NCBI RefSeq assembly: GCF_009727055.1
Contig: NC_052354.1
Location: 51,323,143-51,387,142 of the forward strand
From: Benincasa hispida
Taxonomy: Eukaryota > Streptophyta > Magnoliopsida > Cucurbitales > Cucurbitaceae
DNA: 64,000 bases
Direction of reading: 5' to 3'
Both the position numbers and the translations under genes were made by a program. The notes under the pieces were generated by a model. It worked only from the letters and a program-made list of their open reading frames with translations, was not told the DNA's origin and did not search any database. The stretch's first letter is position 1; each line of letters opens with the position of its first letter. Shown piece by piece: positions 32,255 to 43,884 of the stretch.

Positions 32255-34718
32255 CTAAGTCACATCACAAGCTCGATTGGGACAATTTCTTCTATTATGC
32301 CATTTTTGTCTGCAAATTGTGCACCGTGTCTTGTAACGTTCCCTCAAATCCATCTTGTTTTGCATGCGTACATGGTCTGCCAACCTTCATAACTTGTGAT
32401 TCGTTTGGATAAATAATTGAAAATTTAGGATCAGACCAACATTTTTTTTATCAGGGATGGGCTCAAACTGGGGTGAATAACATGCCAGATAAGTGGAAAT
32501 TTTGTAATAGTTTTCAATGTGGTGAAAGTAGTCTATCCCAATGGTTTTACATGCAGCCAAAGCATGAGAACAGGGGATTCCAAAACTCTGCCACTTATTG
32601 CATGTCCATGTTTTTTCACTTAACTTTACTCAGTGTGTGTTTCCACCCTTTAATGTTATTGGGTTGGTCAATGTGGTGACTTCACACAACCCTGTTCAAT
32701 GGTCAAATATGTTGACGGAATGTTTGGTTGTATGTTGTTCCCAACGACTTATTTTCTTTACCGCATTCGTATGACAAATACAATAATTACTTAGAATACC
32801 TCGATAGTTAGTATAAAAACGTGGGTAACTAAGATGTGAATAATTTACCTCGTGAAACAATCTCCCGATTCAAGGGTAGTCTCTATTTCTACACGACAAG
32901 CAGCGAAATAAGCAATAGTTTGATAGAATGTTGCTTGGACTAGTGTAATGATCAGTAGCTTTTGGCTCCTTTCAGAACAACATTTGTACTTTCAACCACA
33001 TTTGTGGTTAGCCATCCATAACGATGATCACCATCATATGACGGTGTCCACTACTTAGGATCTATGGAAGCAAAATATCATAAGCAATTAGGATTTTTTG
33101 TTTGAAGTTTGACCATACAGTCATTAAACTTCCGAGCTTGAAATTTTGATCCTGCACTATACACCAAACTTTTCAATAAACTATTTTTGAACTTTTCGTT
33201 AAATTACTCGCCATATGTCACAAGCAGAATCTGTGGTGTACTCCAACCCAACTATTGCTAAGGTTTCTGGCTGCAGATATAATGCCTTTGTGTCTATCTG
33301 AAATTAGACACATTCCCTCCCTTCTATGCACCACATGATCCCATAGATTCCTCAAAAACCAGCCCCACAAGTCAACACTTTCCTCCAGTACAATGCCGTA
33401 TGCAACCGGATAGACGTGACCATTTTCATCTACTGAGGTAGCTATTAACAATGTTCTTTCATACTTCCCATACAAATGGGTTCTGTCAATTTAAAGTAGT
33501 GGCCTGCAATGCTTGAAACCCTCGTTAATAGGTCCAAACGACCAAAACACGCTACTGAACATTACAAGCCTTTCATCACAATCCACCTTATTTAGCCTCC
33601 AATGGACGACTGTACCGGGGTTTGTGATTTGCAAGATATTCATCCATTTGGACAGCAAGTTGTACGATTTGATCCAATCTCTGAATATCTTCGCAATTGC
33701 CTTTCTTCTTCCGTCCCACACTTTCCAGTAACTGACAGAATAAGCATACTGTTTCAAGATAATATCTTGTAATGTTTTGATGTCAACTGAAGGATTTTTT
33801 TTCACTATGTTGCTTACCTCAGATGCAATTAGATTTGAGTCCAATTGATTGTGATCCTAACTCAGTCTTGCATACACACAAGAATGCAGGCCATTATACT
33901 GGGTGATTTTAAATTTACCATGTTTTTTACGACAAACAGCGTGAAGTCTCCACATGCACCCATTGCCATATCTCTTACATCTGACATCTCATGTTGTTTT
34001 CTTCAACTCAATGACTTCAAAATTTTGATGTCGAATGATTGAATAGTTTTTCACTGCATTTTTTAAATCTAATTGGGAATTGAATATCATCCCCTTAAGA
34101 AGTGAATCAGACCTCATATCACTGTCATCCCCCGTTGTTGAATCGGGTTCAATGGTCATCTCGTTCAGGTCTATCTTAGTAAATGTTTCGGGGACTTCAT
34201 GTACGCCATAAAATCAACCAGATAGTTCATCTAGATTGATATCATCACCATCTATTTCAACTTCTTCGTCATTTGTGGCAATAGTTAGACTCATCTTCCA
34301 CAACATGGCTTTCCTACTGAACAATAGTTTCAACTTCTTCTCTCGTTGATGCTGAACTTGGGACACTGGGTTGAGATATATATAGTTCAACTCTATTTGG
34401 ATGGTATGGAGTGTTGCTCATCATGAACCGTACATCAGTCTCACTTCATAATGATATGGGGATATAGAAAGTAGATCCTACTACATAACTACCATATCTA
34501 AATATTACTTCTACCCCATCATCTCTATTTATGGATAATGCATCACATAATCCATCGATTAATGTGTTGAAGTCAACTTAACGATGCATGTTTATAAGAA
34601 GAGATGGTTGCTTATCATATTCTATCCCGTTTGGCCCATTAACAATGTTTCCGTGCATATAACATAAAAATTCCACAACGTCCGTCGTAGTTGGCAAATG
34701 AAACATGATATTTATCAT
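32255..34718 (-). pseudogene. MuDR-type transposase, decayed
   Basis: DDE transposase that would bind the MULE ends and move the element. Pieces in order: the N-terminal region from ATG 34,718 (FHLPTTTDVVEFLCYMHG), then several stops; a MuDR DNA-binding block ending HSCVYARLS near 33,870; an open block 33,844-33,491 (DSNLIASEVSNIVKKNPSVD, then ALKVWDGRRKAIAKIF-like text); and after an in-frame stop the catalytic core 33,475-33,218 with ATSVDENGHVYPVAYGIV and ICLISDRHKGI-like ISDRHKGIISAARN. A SWIM zinc-finger region (about 32,650-32,560) has its C-x-C/W and G-I-P-C-S-H-A-type frame broken by stops. The C-terminal zinc knuckle CTICRQKWHNRRNC (C-x2-C-x4-H-x4-C, about 32,310-32,270) is intact and precedes a TAG at 32,255. 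Multiple stops and frame changes preclude function. Confidence 0.82.
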
Positions 34719-36514
34719 AATATTTGTAAGTATATATTAGGCCAACAATATTAATGTGTTGCTACTATTTTTTTTAATATGTACAAATAAAGGAATGTTT
34801 TTTTTTTAAACAAACAAACAAAATATTAAGACATGCATCATCATTTGACTATAAATCAATGATAAATATTCTTTTATATTGACATGAATTTTTTTTCTTT
34901 AATCATCAGAAAATTTACAACAACACAATATTACTAGCAATAACATTAACATTCAATATTCAATAATGAATACATCATTTCAAATAATGGGTAAATAACT
35001 ATATACATATCTTTTAAATGACTTGGTTGTAGAGTTTTCTTAGAAACATTGTACAAAAAAAAAAAAAAAAAGTCAATACAAAATTATGAATATTTTTTTT
35101 ACTATGTAATGTTTCTTTTTACTAAAATAATAGACATTAGGAACATATTAATAATTTTACATTAATAGCCATTAGGAACATATTATATTATTTTTATTAA
35201 TGACTTTTTTATATGTTTCTAAACTCTTAACTCTTAATTTTTTTATATGCTTTTTTTTTGTTTTCTCCACAAAGTAAAGTAATATTACAATTTTTTTAAA
35301 ATATCACTATTTAAATATAACTTTTACATTTAAAAAGATTTATTTTTTCCATTAAGAGCATATTTAAATACCTATTTTTAGATTCCGTTAAAATTTTCTT
35401 TCAATGTGAGTTAAAGATAATTTTTTATTTTTAAAAATTTGTGTTAGATTAATTTTACTAAAAGTATGAAAAAAAATCATTATTTTTTAAAAATAATATC
35501 ACTATTCTTTTCTCCCCATATTCTTAATTTTACATTACAAACTACTAATAAATTTTAAAATTTTAGCAAAATGAAAAAAGATTTAAATATAAATTTTACA
35601 TTTAAAAAGATTTATTTTTTTCCATCAAGAACATATTTAAAAACCTATTTTTAGGATTCGTTAAAATTTTCTTTCAACCTATTTTTAGATTTATTTATTT
35701 TTTCATTAAGAATGTTAATTTTTTTATTAATGATTTTTTTATATGTTTAAACATAAATAATTTGAGGCTATGATGTAATATTTAAAAAATCTAAATATCA
35801 ACCAAGAACCAACCAGAAAAGGCACAACAGAGAATATATCGACTTATGAAATATATCAACATACATATTGCACACTATAAAAATTATATCAACTTATTAA
35901 AAGAAAAATATTGCATGCTACCAAAAAACCTTTGCACCTTACCAAATATTCCAACTTACCAGAAAAAACTTTGAATAATATCCACTGTAAACAAAATAAA
36001 CATAAAAAAAATCATTAAAAATTATCAAAAACTTAATTCAAAGTTAAATAACAAAAATATATCAACTTACCAAATAAAATACTACACAAAAACAAATGAA
36101 GGTGGAAAATTATCGATATTTGAAAATAAATGAAGAATGTGGAAGAAATGAAGTGGTTGAAGATGAAATGACGGCTTCGGTGATGAAGGGGAATATGAAA
36201 TGAAGGTTTCGATGAAGGAGAAGATGAAATTGGTGAAGGAGGATGATATCTGTGAAGGAGAAGATGAAATCGATAAAGGAAGAGAAAATTGTGAAATGAG
36301 AAGATGACAATGGTGGAATGAAAGTAAAATGTGGATTTTTTTATGCTAAAATGGGGGAAACGTCAAATTTGGTCAGAATGGTCAGAATGCGTTTGTTCAA
36401 CAGACGCATTCTGACCGCTCACTCTGACGCACCGTGGCTAGAATGTGTCTATTCAACAGACGTATTCTGACCGATTTATTTATTTATTTTTTTAAATACG
36501 GCATATGGGGCTAA
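34719..36514. other. Non-coding AT-rich interior of the MULE
   Basis: No gene. A T/A-rich unit ('atttttacatttaaaaagat' with 'ttattttttccatta') recurs at about 35,325 and 35,590. A 'gatgaaat' / 'gaaggagaaga' repeat fills 36,150-36,310. Confidence 0.55.
36380..36472. repeat. Two adjacent perfect/near-perfect hairpins
   Basis: 36,380-36,416: GGTCAGAATGCGTTTGTT mirrored by the AACAGACGCATTCTGACC half. 36,436-36,472: a second copy with substitutions. Their core (GAATGCGTCT ... AGACGCATTC) matches the hairpins at 28,523-28,553 and 36,768-36,798 near the MULE ends. Confidence 0.85.
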
Positions 36515-36720
36515 TACTAAACGATCATTTAAATTACTAAGAGATCGCATATAAATTACTAAGCGATCGTGTATAAATTACTAAACGATCGTGGATAATT
36601 TACTAAGCGATCGTGGATGATTTACTAAGTGATCGTGTATAAATTACTAAGCGATCGTATATAATTTACTAAACGATTGCACAGTAATTTACTAAACGAT
36701 TACTAAATGGCCGTGTTCAA
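36515..36720. repeat. CGATCG-type array (right, short)
   Basis: About eight units of the form TTACTAAGCGATCGTGTATAA, in the opposite orientation to the left array. It is part of the right terminal inverted repeat region. Confidence 0.8.
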
Positions 36721-36897
36721 CAGACGCATTAATGTGGCGTATGAGGGAGAAAAATAATAAAATATTCCCGAATGCGTCTCTTCAAGAGGCGCATTCGGAT
36801 GGGGACAAAAAAAGAACTACCCCTTCTACCTAAATAAGTTGGAAACTACCCCTTTTTCCCAATTAACTTTCAAAACCACCCCTTATCTAAATAACCC
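36540..36897. repeat. MULE right terminal inverted repeat
   Basis: Mirrors 28,427-28,780, including the terminal CCACCCCTTATCTAAATAACCC and the hairpin 36,768-36,798. Confidence 0.8.
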
Positions 36898-36906
36898 ATT
36901 CGAGTT

Positions 36907-37380
36907 CATCACAACTCCTAAGTTAATTTAATTTTTTTTGAAAAAAGATATTTTGATTCATATCTTGTCGAATTCTTCAAAAGAGATAAGATTTTAATAG
37001 GAAATCTAAATTAAATTAGGAATTTGAACCCAACCTTGACTATAAATAGGGTTCATCAGACACATCCTTCTCATTCCTACCTTCTTCTTCTACTTTCTTC
37101 TTTTTTTTCTTCTTCGTTTTCCTTTTTTTTCCCACGCCTTTCCATTTTTCTTTCCTTCTTTTCTTTCCTTATTTTCTTTCCTTATTTTCTTCTTCTTTTT
37201 TCCTTTCTCTTGTCCTTCTTTCTTCTTTCTTTTCTTTCTTTCTCTTTTTCCTTTCCTTTCCTTTTCCCTTTTTTTTTTTAATTTTATTTTCTTCCTTTTT
37301 TTTTAATTTTCTCTTTTCTTTTTCTCTCTATTTTTTTAAATTTTATTTATTTATTTTTTTTGCACATCTGCGACCGCCAC
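36907..37380 (+). promoter_or_regulatory. LTR-like promoter region and CT-rich tract
   Basis: TATAAATAGGG at 37,041 is followed by a pyrimidine-rich stretch (37,080-37,360), as in the R/U5 part of plant LTRs or a 5' UTR. The leucine/serine/phenylalanine frame over the CT tract is low complexity and not a gene. Probably the remainder of the repeat into which the MULE inserted. Confidence 0.35.
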
Positions 37381-37399
37381 CGTTGATGATCTTAGGCAA

Positions 37400-38035
37400 G
37401 AATGGTTCATTTGGGCTAGATCATCTTGACCTTAAAGAGGTCCGGATCATCTTGACCTTAGAAGAGGGCCAAATCATCTTGCCCTTAGAGACGACCAGGT
37501 CATCTTCCCTTGGAGAGGGCCAGGTCATCTTGCCCTTAGTGAGGTGGTCGGATCATCTTACCCTTAGAGAGGACCAGATCATCCTGTCCTCAGTGAGGGC
37601 CAGATCATTTTTCTTTGGAGAGGGAACAAAACTGCACTAACATTTTGAAGTGGGAGCAAAGTTGCACCAACATTTTGGAGAGGGAGCGAAACAAAATCAA
37701 CAATGTAGAGAAAGAACAAAGCTGCGCCAACATTTTCAAGAAGTGGCATAATAGGGTTGTTTAGACTTTTCCGAGTCATCCTTATGTGAACTAAACCATG
37801 ATCTGATTCTGAAGTTAAGGCAGATACATCATTGAAGATGAGACAGATATACCATCGAGCTTTGAAGATAGGACGGATACACCATCGAGCTTTAGAGATG
37901 AGGCTGATATGTTATCGAGCCTTGAAGATAGGGTGGATACACCATTGAACCTTGAAAATGGGACAAATACGGCATCGAGCTGTGAAGATGTGGTGGATAC
38001 ACCATTGAGCCTTTGAATGAAGTTGGGTAGACTAG
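37400..38035. repeat. Three successive minisatellites
   Basis: Block 1 (about 37,400-37,625) repeats 'gaggrccagatcatcttgcc' + 'cttaga' (about 27-30 bp). Block 2 (about 37,620-37,745) repeats 'gagggagcaaagttgcacc' + 'aacattttg' (about 33 bp). Block 3 (about 37,815-38,025) repeats 'gaagatagggcggatacacc' + 'atcgagccttt' (about 33-35 bp). No stable protein frame spans them. Confidence 0.75.
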
Positions 38036-38120
38036 ACTTAATCTCGTATATAAAGTGGAGTCAGGCAGATTGACTTGATCTTTGAAGATGAGGTGGAGCT
38101 AGGTGAACCGAAGTTGATCT

Positions 38121-39907
38121 TGTTGGGGTTGATGCACTAAATTTCGTAAGGTCCTGTAGTTTGTAAATTGTATTGTACAAACATTTTAATTATTTAATAA
38201 GATATTAGATATCTTATTTGACATTTAGTAGCATTAAACCTACAAATTAATAAACTAACATATAAGATTATATTTGTAGCTTAAACATATATGTAGAGAC
38301 ATATAGGTGGATCATGTTTAAGTAATAACCTAAATGGTCTGTAGTAGATGGATAAAGCTGGATACCTTATCCTGGTGATACTATGTTACAATTATTGTAA
38401 AGTACTACAAATGATCTAATCCTGATAATTCATATGGAGATATATGAGCGAGGGTGTTCTATGCAAAGGAGTTTGTATAAGACCAGACCACAAATGACTA
38501 GTTTCATTATATAATGCCATTCATATTAGAGACTTACATTTCACTATGATGACCATAGGTGACATGACTTAAATCCTGAGTGAGTTGTGACCTCCTGACT
38601 ATGAAGGAAGTCTTTTGATTTGTATGGGTGAGAGTGGCCAGATCACCAACTCTATAAGCCTACCATTTTGAGGATTCGTCTAATTGGGGAGTTGGGAACA
38701 CAACTACACAATATGGAATTCACTCATTTCCCGCGTCAGGATAAGTAGATAAATTGCTCCCTTAAGGGCTAATTTTGGGGCTTGAACAATATGGTGCCAC
38801 ACCCTCTCTTGGACCGAGAGGGGTTTGGTCATAGTTGGACTATGATTTATTTTTCATTAGAGGGATCAGTTGTACTTAAGGAGTTAAATATAACTATAAA
38901 GGCAAAACGGTAATTTTGGCCTAGGTGTAATTACGAGCAATTTGTAAAGGGTCATCATACTGTTGATTGGTTATATCCAATGGACATAGAAATATATCTG
39001 TAGTGTGAAAAGTGCAGCTGACAGTCTTTAGTGCAGTGCCCAACAGTTAATGAATGTTGAATAATTTAAGAAGTTTAATTAATTATTCAAGTACCATTGG
39101 AGCTTCAAGTTACAGGTCTATGAGGTCTCCTCTATAGCTCAACATGGATTTATGAGAATCAATTTTGGATTAATTTGAATTATTCAAATTAATTGAAGGA
39201 ATTAATTATATGTTATATAATTAATTTAATTTAATTATATATGATATAATTACTATAATGTATTTGATACATTATAATATAAAGTTTATGTGATATAATT
39301 AATTAAATTTAATTATATATGATATAATAGTATTCGATACATTATAATATAAAGTTTATTTGAGAGAAAATAAATATTCGAATGTGATTCAAATATTAAT
39401 TATGCGAGTTGTATTCATATAATTAACTTTAGTATAAATGAAATTTATATTAAATACCATGCATTAATGAGAAAATTAAAACTATAAGTCATATTGTATT
39501 TGATACAATATAAAACAATAGGTNNNNNNNNNNAATTTATTTTTAATTTAATTTAATTTTAAATTAAAGGGAGGGAAATAACTTCTCTCCCCTTAATTCT
39601 CTTTGTATAAACGTGAAGAATGAGGGGAGTTATTGTTTCTTCTTGACCTGAATTTGATTCATCTTCTTTATAGAAGACAAAAAGAAGCTTTTTTTTTTTC
39701 TCTTGCAAAGATTTCTGAGACCTTCTCCTTTCAAAATCCAAGAGAATACAGGAGGCTCCAATTGGTGGTGGCCATTTGGATCAATCATTTTTGTTTATGA
39801 TATTTTGGAAGAGGGAATTCGTGGAGAAAGGTACTTCAAGAGTAAGTCTGCTCTCACTCTAATTCTTTCTTTTCCATTTATGATTGCATGCTATAAATTT
39901 TTGTGAA
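38121..39907 (+). mobile_element. Truncated copia-type LTR
   Basis: Starts TGTTGGGGTTGATGCACTAA and follows the same order of blocks as the LTR at 45,623-47,761 ('ggtgacactatg', 'catttcactatgatgaccat', 'gattggggagttgggaac', 'ttaaggagtta', 'cttcaag...gtaagtct'). It ends near 39,907 without the final LTR bases, primer site or any internal region. It contains a 10-N gap. Confidence 0.7.
39524..39533. other. Assembly gap (10 N)
   Basis: Ten undetermined bases inside the AT-rich end of the LTR. Confidence 0.99.
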
Positions 39908-40539
39908 TCGAAAAAAAAGAACTTGACCTAAAAGTCTAAAAAAAAATCTCCTAAACTACCCAAACCCAACCTGCAATTAGAAAAATCACAATAAAAGTTC
40001 AACAATTTGATCCAAACTACAACACTTGAATTTCCCTTCCTCCACAAATTCGAAATTTCTGCACAAATCAACAAATCAGAGTAACTCATCCTAAGCTAAC
40101 ATATCTCAAGCAAAAAGTAGGAGAAAATTAAGTAAACAAGAGATTCTACTTTTGGTTGAAGAAAAAATGCCAAAAAGGCCAAAATTTTCATTGGTTTGAA
40201 GAAAACCCACAAAATTTGTGGATGGGTAGTTGAGATTTCGAGTAGGTGGCTGATTTGTTGAAGAAATCGTGATTTTAGGTGTGGGTAGGCAAGATTTGGT
40301 GGGAAAATGGAGAGAAAATGAGAGGAGAGGAAGAGGCCTAAGGCTTTTTGTCCTTTTCGTGTGGAACAGATCTATTCGTAATGTAGCGGCGCTCTTACCC
40401 ATTAAAGAAATCATATTTTTTTTACAAAATTGAAATTAATCTAACGTAAACTAAACTAAGCTAAATCAATGAGTAAATTTAGTTTTTCTATTCCTTAAAA
40501 AAAAAAAAAAAATTGTCACCTGGCTCCCTCTAGAAATGG
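39908..40539. other. Unassigned DNA
   Basis: No recognisable gene. The 102-codon minus-strand frame at 40,106-40,414 resembles no family and may be part of an unidentified repeat. Confidence 0.4.
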
Positions 40540-41681
40540 CAAATTTTTACATTGATCGCTTGACGTGACCCATCTCCCTTTCTGGGTACGAAGAAGTTCT
40601 CGTATTTCTTCGGCCCATTCTTACTTGAGTGTATGTAGCACTCAATGCTCTAATGAAACTCCATCTTTTGAAGGGCACCAAATAGGTTGAATTTCAACTG
40701 TTTTGAATATATGAAAAAAAGGGAAAAAAAAAAAGATATGAAAGACTCACGAGAACAAGAAAAAGCAAACTCAAAGATATATGAAATACCAGATGGCAGA
40801 GCATGATGGGGTCTTTCTAGAAAAAGATATGAAAGACTCATGAGAATAAGAAGAAGAAAACTCAAAGATATACGAAATATCAGATGGCAGAGCATGAGGG
40901 GGTCTTTCTACATTTAACTCTATCACCTGAGATTTGTCGAGTTTAGGCTCTAATTCTTCTTGTGCCTCAACTATTGGGGAAAACCATGGCGTGAGGTCTA
41001 CGTCATCGTCCTCATCATCAAAGCATACTACCTTATAGGGAAAATCGTTGGTAGCCTCGAAGATATGGTGTTGTAGCTGGGATGCCTTTAGTCTCTTAAC
41101 TGAGTCAGCAACTTGAGTGAGCAAGTCAGTCAAATGTTATAACTCAGCTCTAATATCCATCTCGAACTGAAGGCTCTCCTGCTAGTGTCTAAGAAAATCT
41201 TGTTGCATAAAGAACTAGTGGTTAAACAATTCTCTAACTATACCTTCTAAATACATAACTTGGTTAATCTCCTAAGCAAACTCTGACGGCTTGGGGATGG
41301 CAGGATGGTAGTATTACGGTGGTTGCACGTAGGAATCACCATGGTCATAGAAGTGAGTGGTCCATCTAAGATGGGTGTAAGGCTCAGGCTCCTAATGACT
41401 AGGGTGATTCCTCAAGGCAAGGATTGTTGGCTTTGGGCTATTTTGCAGCTGCCTTTCAACAAACAACCGAATAGATGAGACAAGATCAACAAGCATATTT
41501 CTGAACACAGAAATCTATTTGGTTGCTTGCTTTCTCTCTTTGACAACTTATCAAGCATATTTCCAATCAACAAATACATACTGCGCTCCATTCTCCATAG
41601 CAAACATGACACAAGAAAAAAAAAACAAATCAAAAGCAAAAGAATTCTCTAACTAGAAACTTAGCCAAACGAACATAAATG
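40540..41681 (-). pseudogene. Internal leader/gag-like region of gypsy element B, decayed
   Basis: Lies downstream (minus strand) of a primer-binding site and LTR. The only sizeable coherent frame, 41,133-40,771, has an acidic stretch (CFDDEDDDVDLTPW) followed by ELEPKLDKSQVIELNVE. It looks gag- or leader-derived but has no diagnostic domain. An 84-bp tandem duplication at about 40,735-40,905 repeats its end. Stops elsewhere. Confidence 0.45.
40735..40905. repeat. Tandem duplication, unit about 84 bp
   Basis: Two copies containing 'gatatgaaagactcacgaga' and 'ccagatggcagagcatga' + 'ggggtctttcta', differing at several positions. Confidence 0.8.
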
Positions 41682-41706
41682 GCTTCCCCTGACAACGATG
41701 CCATTT
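41682..41706 (-). other. Primer-binding site of gypsy element B
   Basis: The minus strand reads AAATGGCATCGTTGTCAGGG, a degenerate version of the TGGCGCCGTTGCCGGGG site of Athila/Tat elements, immediately after the LTR. Confidence 0.6.
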
Positions 41707-43169
41707 TGGTCAAAGGGATTTACTATCGGCTGAAAATTTATAATACCAAACTACTCCTATCACTACAAAGACGTAGCAATAGTGGTAAGCCTGGGTCGAT
41801 CCACAGAGAAGCTTGAGTTGTTTCGTTAAGCCCATTTCCTAATTAGAGCAGTAAATGGGGGGTATTGGTGACAATGAGAATAAACGTGCAGGAAAGTAAA
41901 ATAAAGCGGGTAAATGTATCAAGGAATAGATATTTCAGCTCTTAGGAGTAAATGAATTCCTATGTAATTTCCCATCATCGGGTTGTTTTTATTAGCTCAT
42001 ATTGATTATGCTTAACACAAAACTTGTTTGATTAACCCTAACTAGCATTTGCAAAGGCGGGCAACTAATTAAGACGAAATCAAACAAGCGACCTGAATTA
42101 AATTAAAACTTCTAATGAAGCCCTAATTAACTAAGAGCAATCAATTCAACTAAATTCAATAGTGATTAAGAAGAACCAATTAACACTTACATTAAGTTCT
42201 AGGTTTCAATTTTGAAGTTACTTAATTGGATAGCCAATGCGTTTAACGTAGTTTCCTTGAATTAAATCAAATCAAATAATTTAGGATCAAAGACTAGACT
42301 TAAAAGCCCTAGCACGCAATACTCAATCTTTGCTACTTAATGACTTAGGCTAGATGAAGAGAAATACATCGTGCAAACCTAAAATTCTTTAGCACTCGAA
42401 ATACATTCAAAGGAACGATCGTCAGTCAAACAGATAAACATAAATTGAAGAATTAAAATACATTTAACGATGCATAAAATCAACATGAAATTAATACACA
42501 ACAATCCTCAAAGTTGTTACATAAGTTTACATCCTAAGATCTAGAACTTTGAAACTCACATCATGACTTCATAGACAAAGAAGAAGAGATGAATTGATCT
42601 TATCCATGGAATACAATCCAAAAATAATAAAATCTAACCTAAGATGCAAGAACAATGAAAGTTAAACTGGCTGTTGGCTTCTCTTTTTTTTTCACCTTTC
42701 TGCTCGCACAAAACCCTAAATAGAAGGATGCATTTATAGAAAAAAATCGGGGCAGCACAACGGTGCTTTAACAGAGCACAGTTGCGCTCTAGCCCTCTGT
42801 CGTTAAGCATCGAGCACAACACCGTGGCCCCTTACGATTGATCATCCGCACGCGCGCTTCATTTTTTTCCATCAAAGTTCGTAACGTCGTGACACTTCAA
42901 GGTAGTGTTGCCTTGCTCTTGCCGAAGTGTGCTACTACCCTCCAACGCTGCGCTTAGCATCTAGCTAGCACAGAGGCACTCCCTCCATGAACAATTTGGT
43001 CATTTTGCCTCTTCGGCTATTTCTTGCTTCGTTGTGGCCTGAAATGCATCTAAATAGTCCCAATGGTCTTCTATGCTCTTTTTCTACTAAAAACACTAAA
43101 TAAAGCATTAAATACCTAGGAATTGACAAGGTTTAGGTAAGAATAAATAGCTCCTTTGAAGAGCTATCA
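41707..43169 (-). mobile_element. 5' LTR of gypsy element B (minus strand)
   Basis: 1,463 bp starting TGATAGCTCTTCAAAGGAGC at 43,169. The end carries the TGTGGATCGACCC ... 'tataaattttc' sequence that usually precedes the primer site of this group, also present in LTR A (1,132-2,606). It abuts a copia fragment at 43,170. Confidence 0.65.
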
Positions 43170-43840
43170 ATACCAGACCAGACATTTTCCATGCAGTAGG
43201 GATTGTCAGTACATATCAATCCAATCCAGGATTAGATCACTGGACAGTGGTAAAACAATCCTTAAATATCTACAGAGAACGAGGGACTATATGCTTATGT
43301 ATGAAGCTAAGGATTTGATCCTTATAGGATACTCAGACTCTGACTTTTAAACTGATAGGTATTCTAGGAAATCAACATCAGGTCAGTGTTTACTTTGAAT
43401 GGAGGAACTATAGTTTGGAAAAGCATCAAGCAAGGATGCATCGCAGACTACACTCTGAAAGATGAATACATAGCTACTTGTGAAGTAGCTAAAGAAGTTG
43501 TTTAGCTAAAGAAATTTCTTACTGATTTGAAAGTCGTTCCAAATATGTCTTTGCCCACCACACTTTATTGTGATAATAGTGGTGCTTTGGAAAATTGTAA
43601 GGAACCTAGGAGTCATAAAAGATGTAAACACATTAAGTGAAAATATCACTTGATTTGAGAGATTGTGCAATGAGGTGACGTGACTGTCATGAAGATTTAT
43701 TTGGAGCACAACATTGTTGATCCGTTACAAAGGCTCTCACGGCTAAAGTGTTCGAGGGACATCTAGAAAGTCTGGGTCTATGGGATATGCAACATATTGT
43801 CTAGTGTATGCTCTAGTTTATTGTATTTTATACTTTATTT
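43170..43840 (+). pseudogene. Copia RNase H fragment
   Basis: C-terminal part of a Ty1/copia polyprotein. It has RPDIFHAVGI-like text, GIVSTYQSNPG, then HWTVVK and REDYMLMYEAKDLILIGYSD (RNase H entry), and later a TLYCDNSGAL frame with KEPRSHKRCKHIK. Several stops (for example after DSDF and at 43,503) and frame changes. Unlike the copy at 53,500-53,960 it keeps the central RNase H segment. It runs into an LTR at 43,885, as expected for a 3' end. Confidence 0.75.
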
Positions 43841-43884
43841 GTGTTGTACTCTAATTTCTACTAGCTTTAGGACAAGAAGGATAT

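Larger units (their letters stand above)
28418..36906. mobile_element. Mutator-like element (MULE), 8,471 bp, with 9-bp target duplication
   Basis: The body is 28,427-36,897. Both ends read inward GGGTTATTTAGAT(A)GGGGTGG, and the inverted similarity continues for about 350 bp with indels. The flanking 9-mers are ATTTGAATT and ATTCGAGTT (7 of 9 identical), the duplication length typical of Mutator elements. Inside, on the minus strand, are a decayed MuDR-type transposase (34,718-32,255) and a decayed plant-mobile-domain gene (31,979-29,963). Long CGATCG-rich arrays lie just inside both ends. The two aged mismatches in the duplication and the broken genes point to an old, immobile copy. Confidence 0.88.

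Noticed and set aside
37024..37281. Leucine/phenylalanine-rich membrane-like protein
   Set aside because: A translation of a CT-rich tract after a TATA box; no homologous features.
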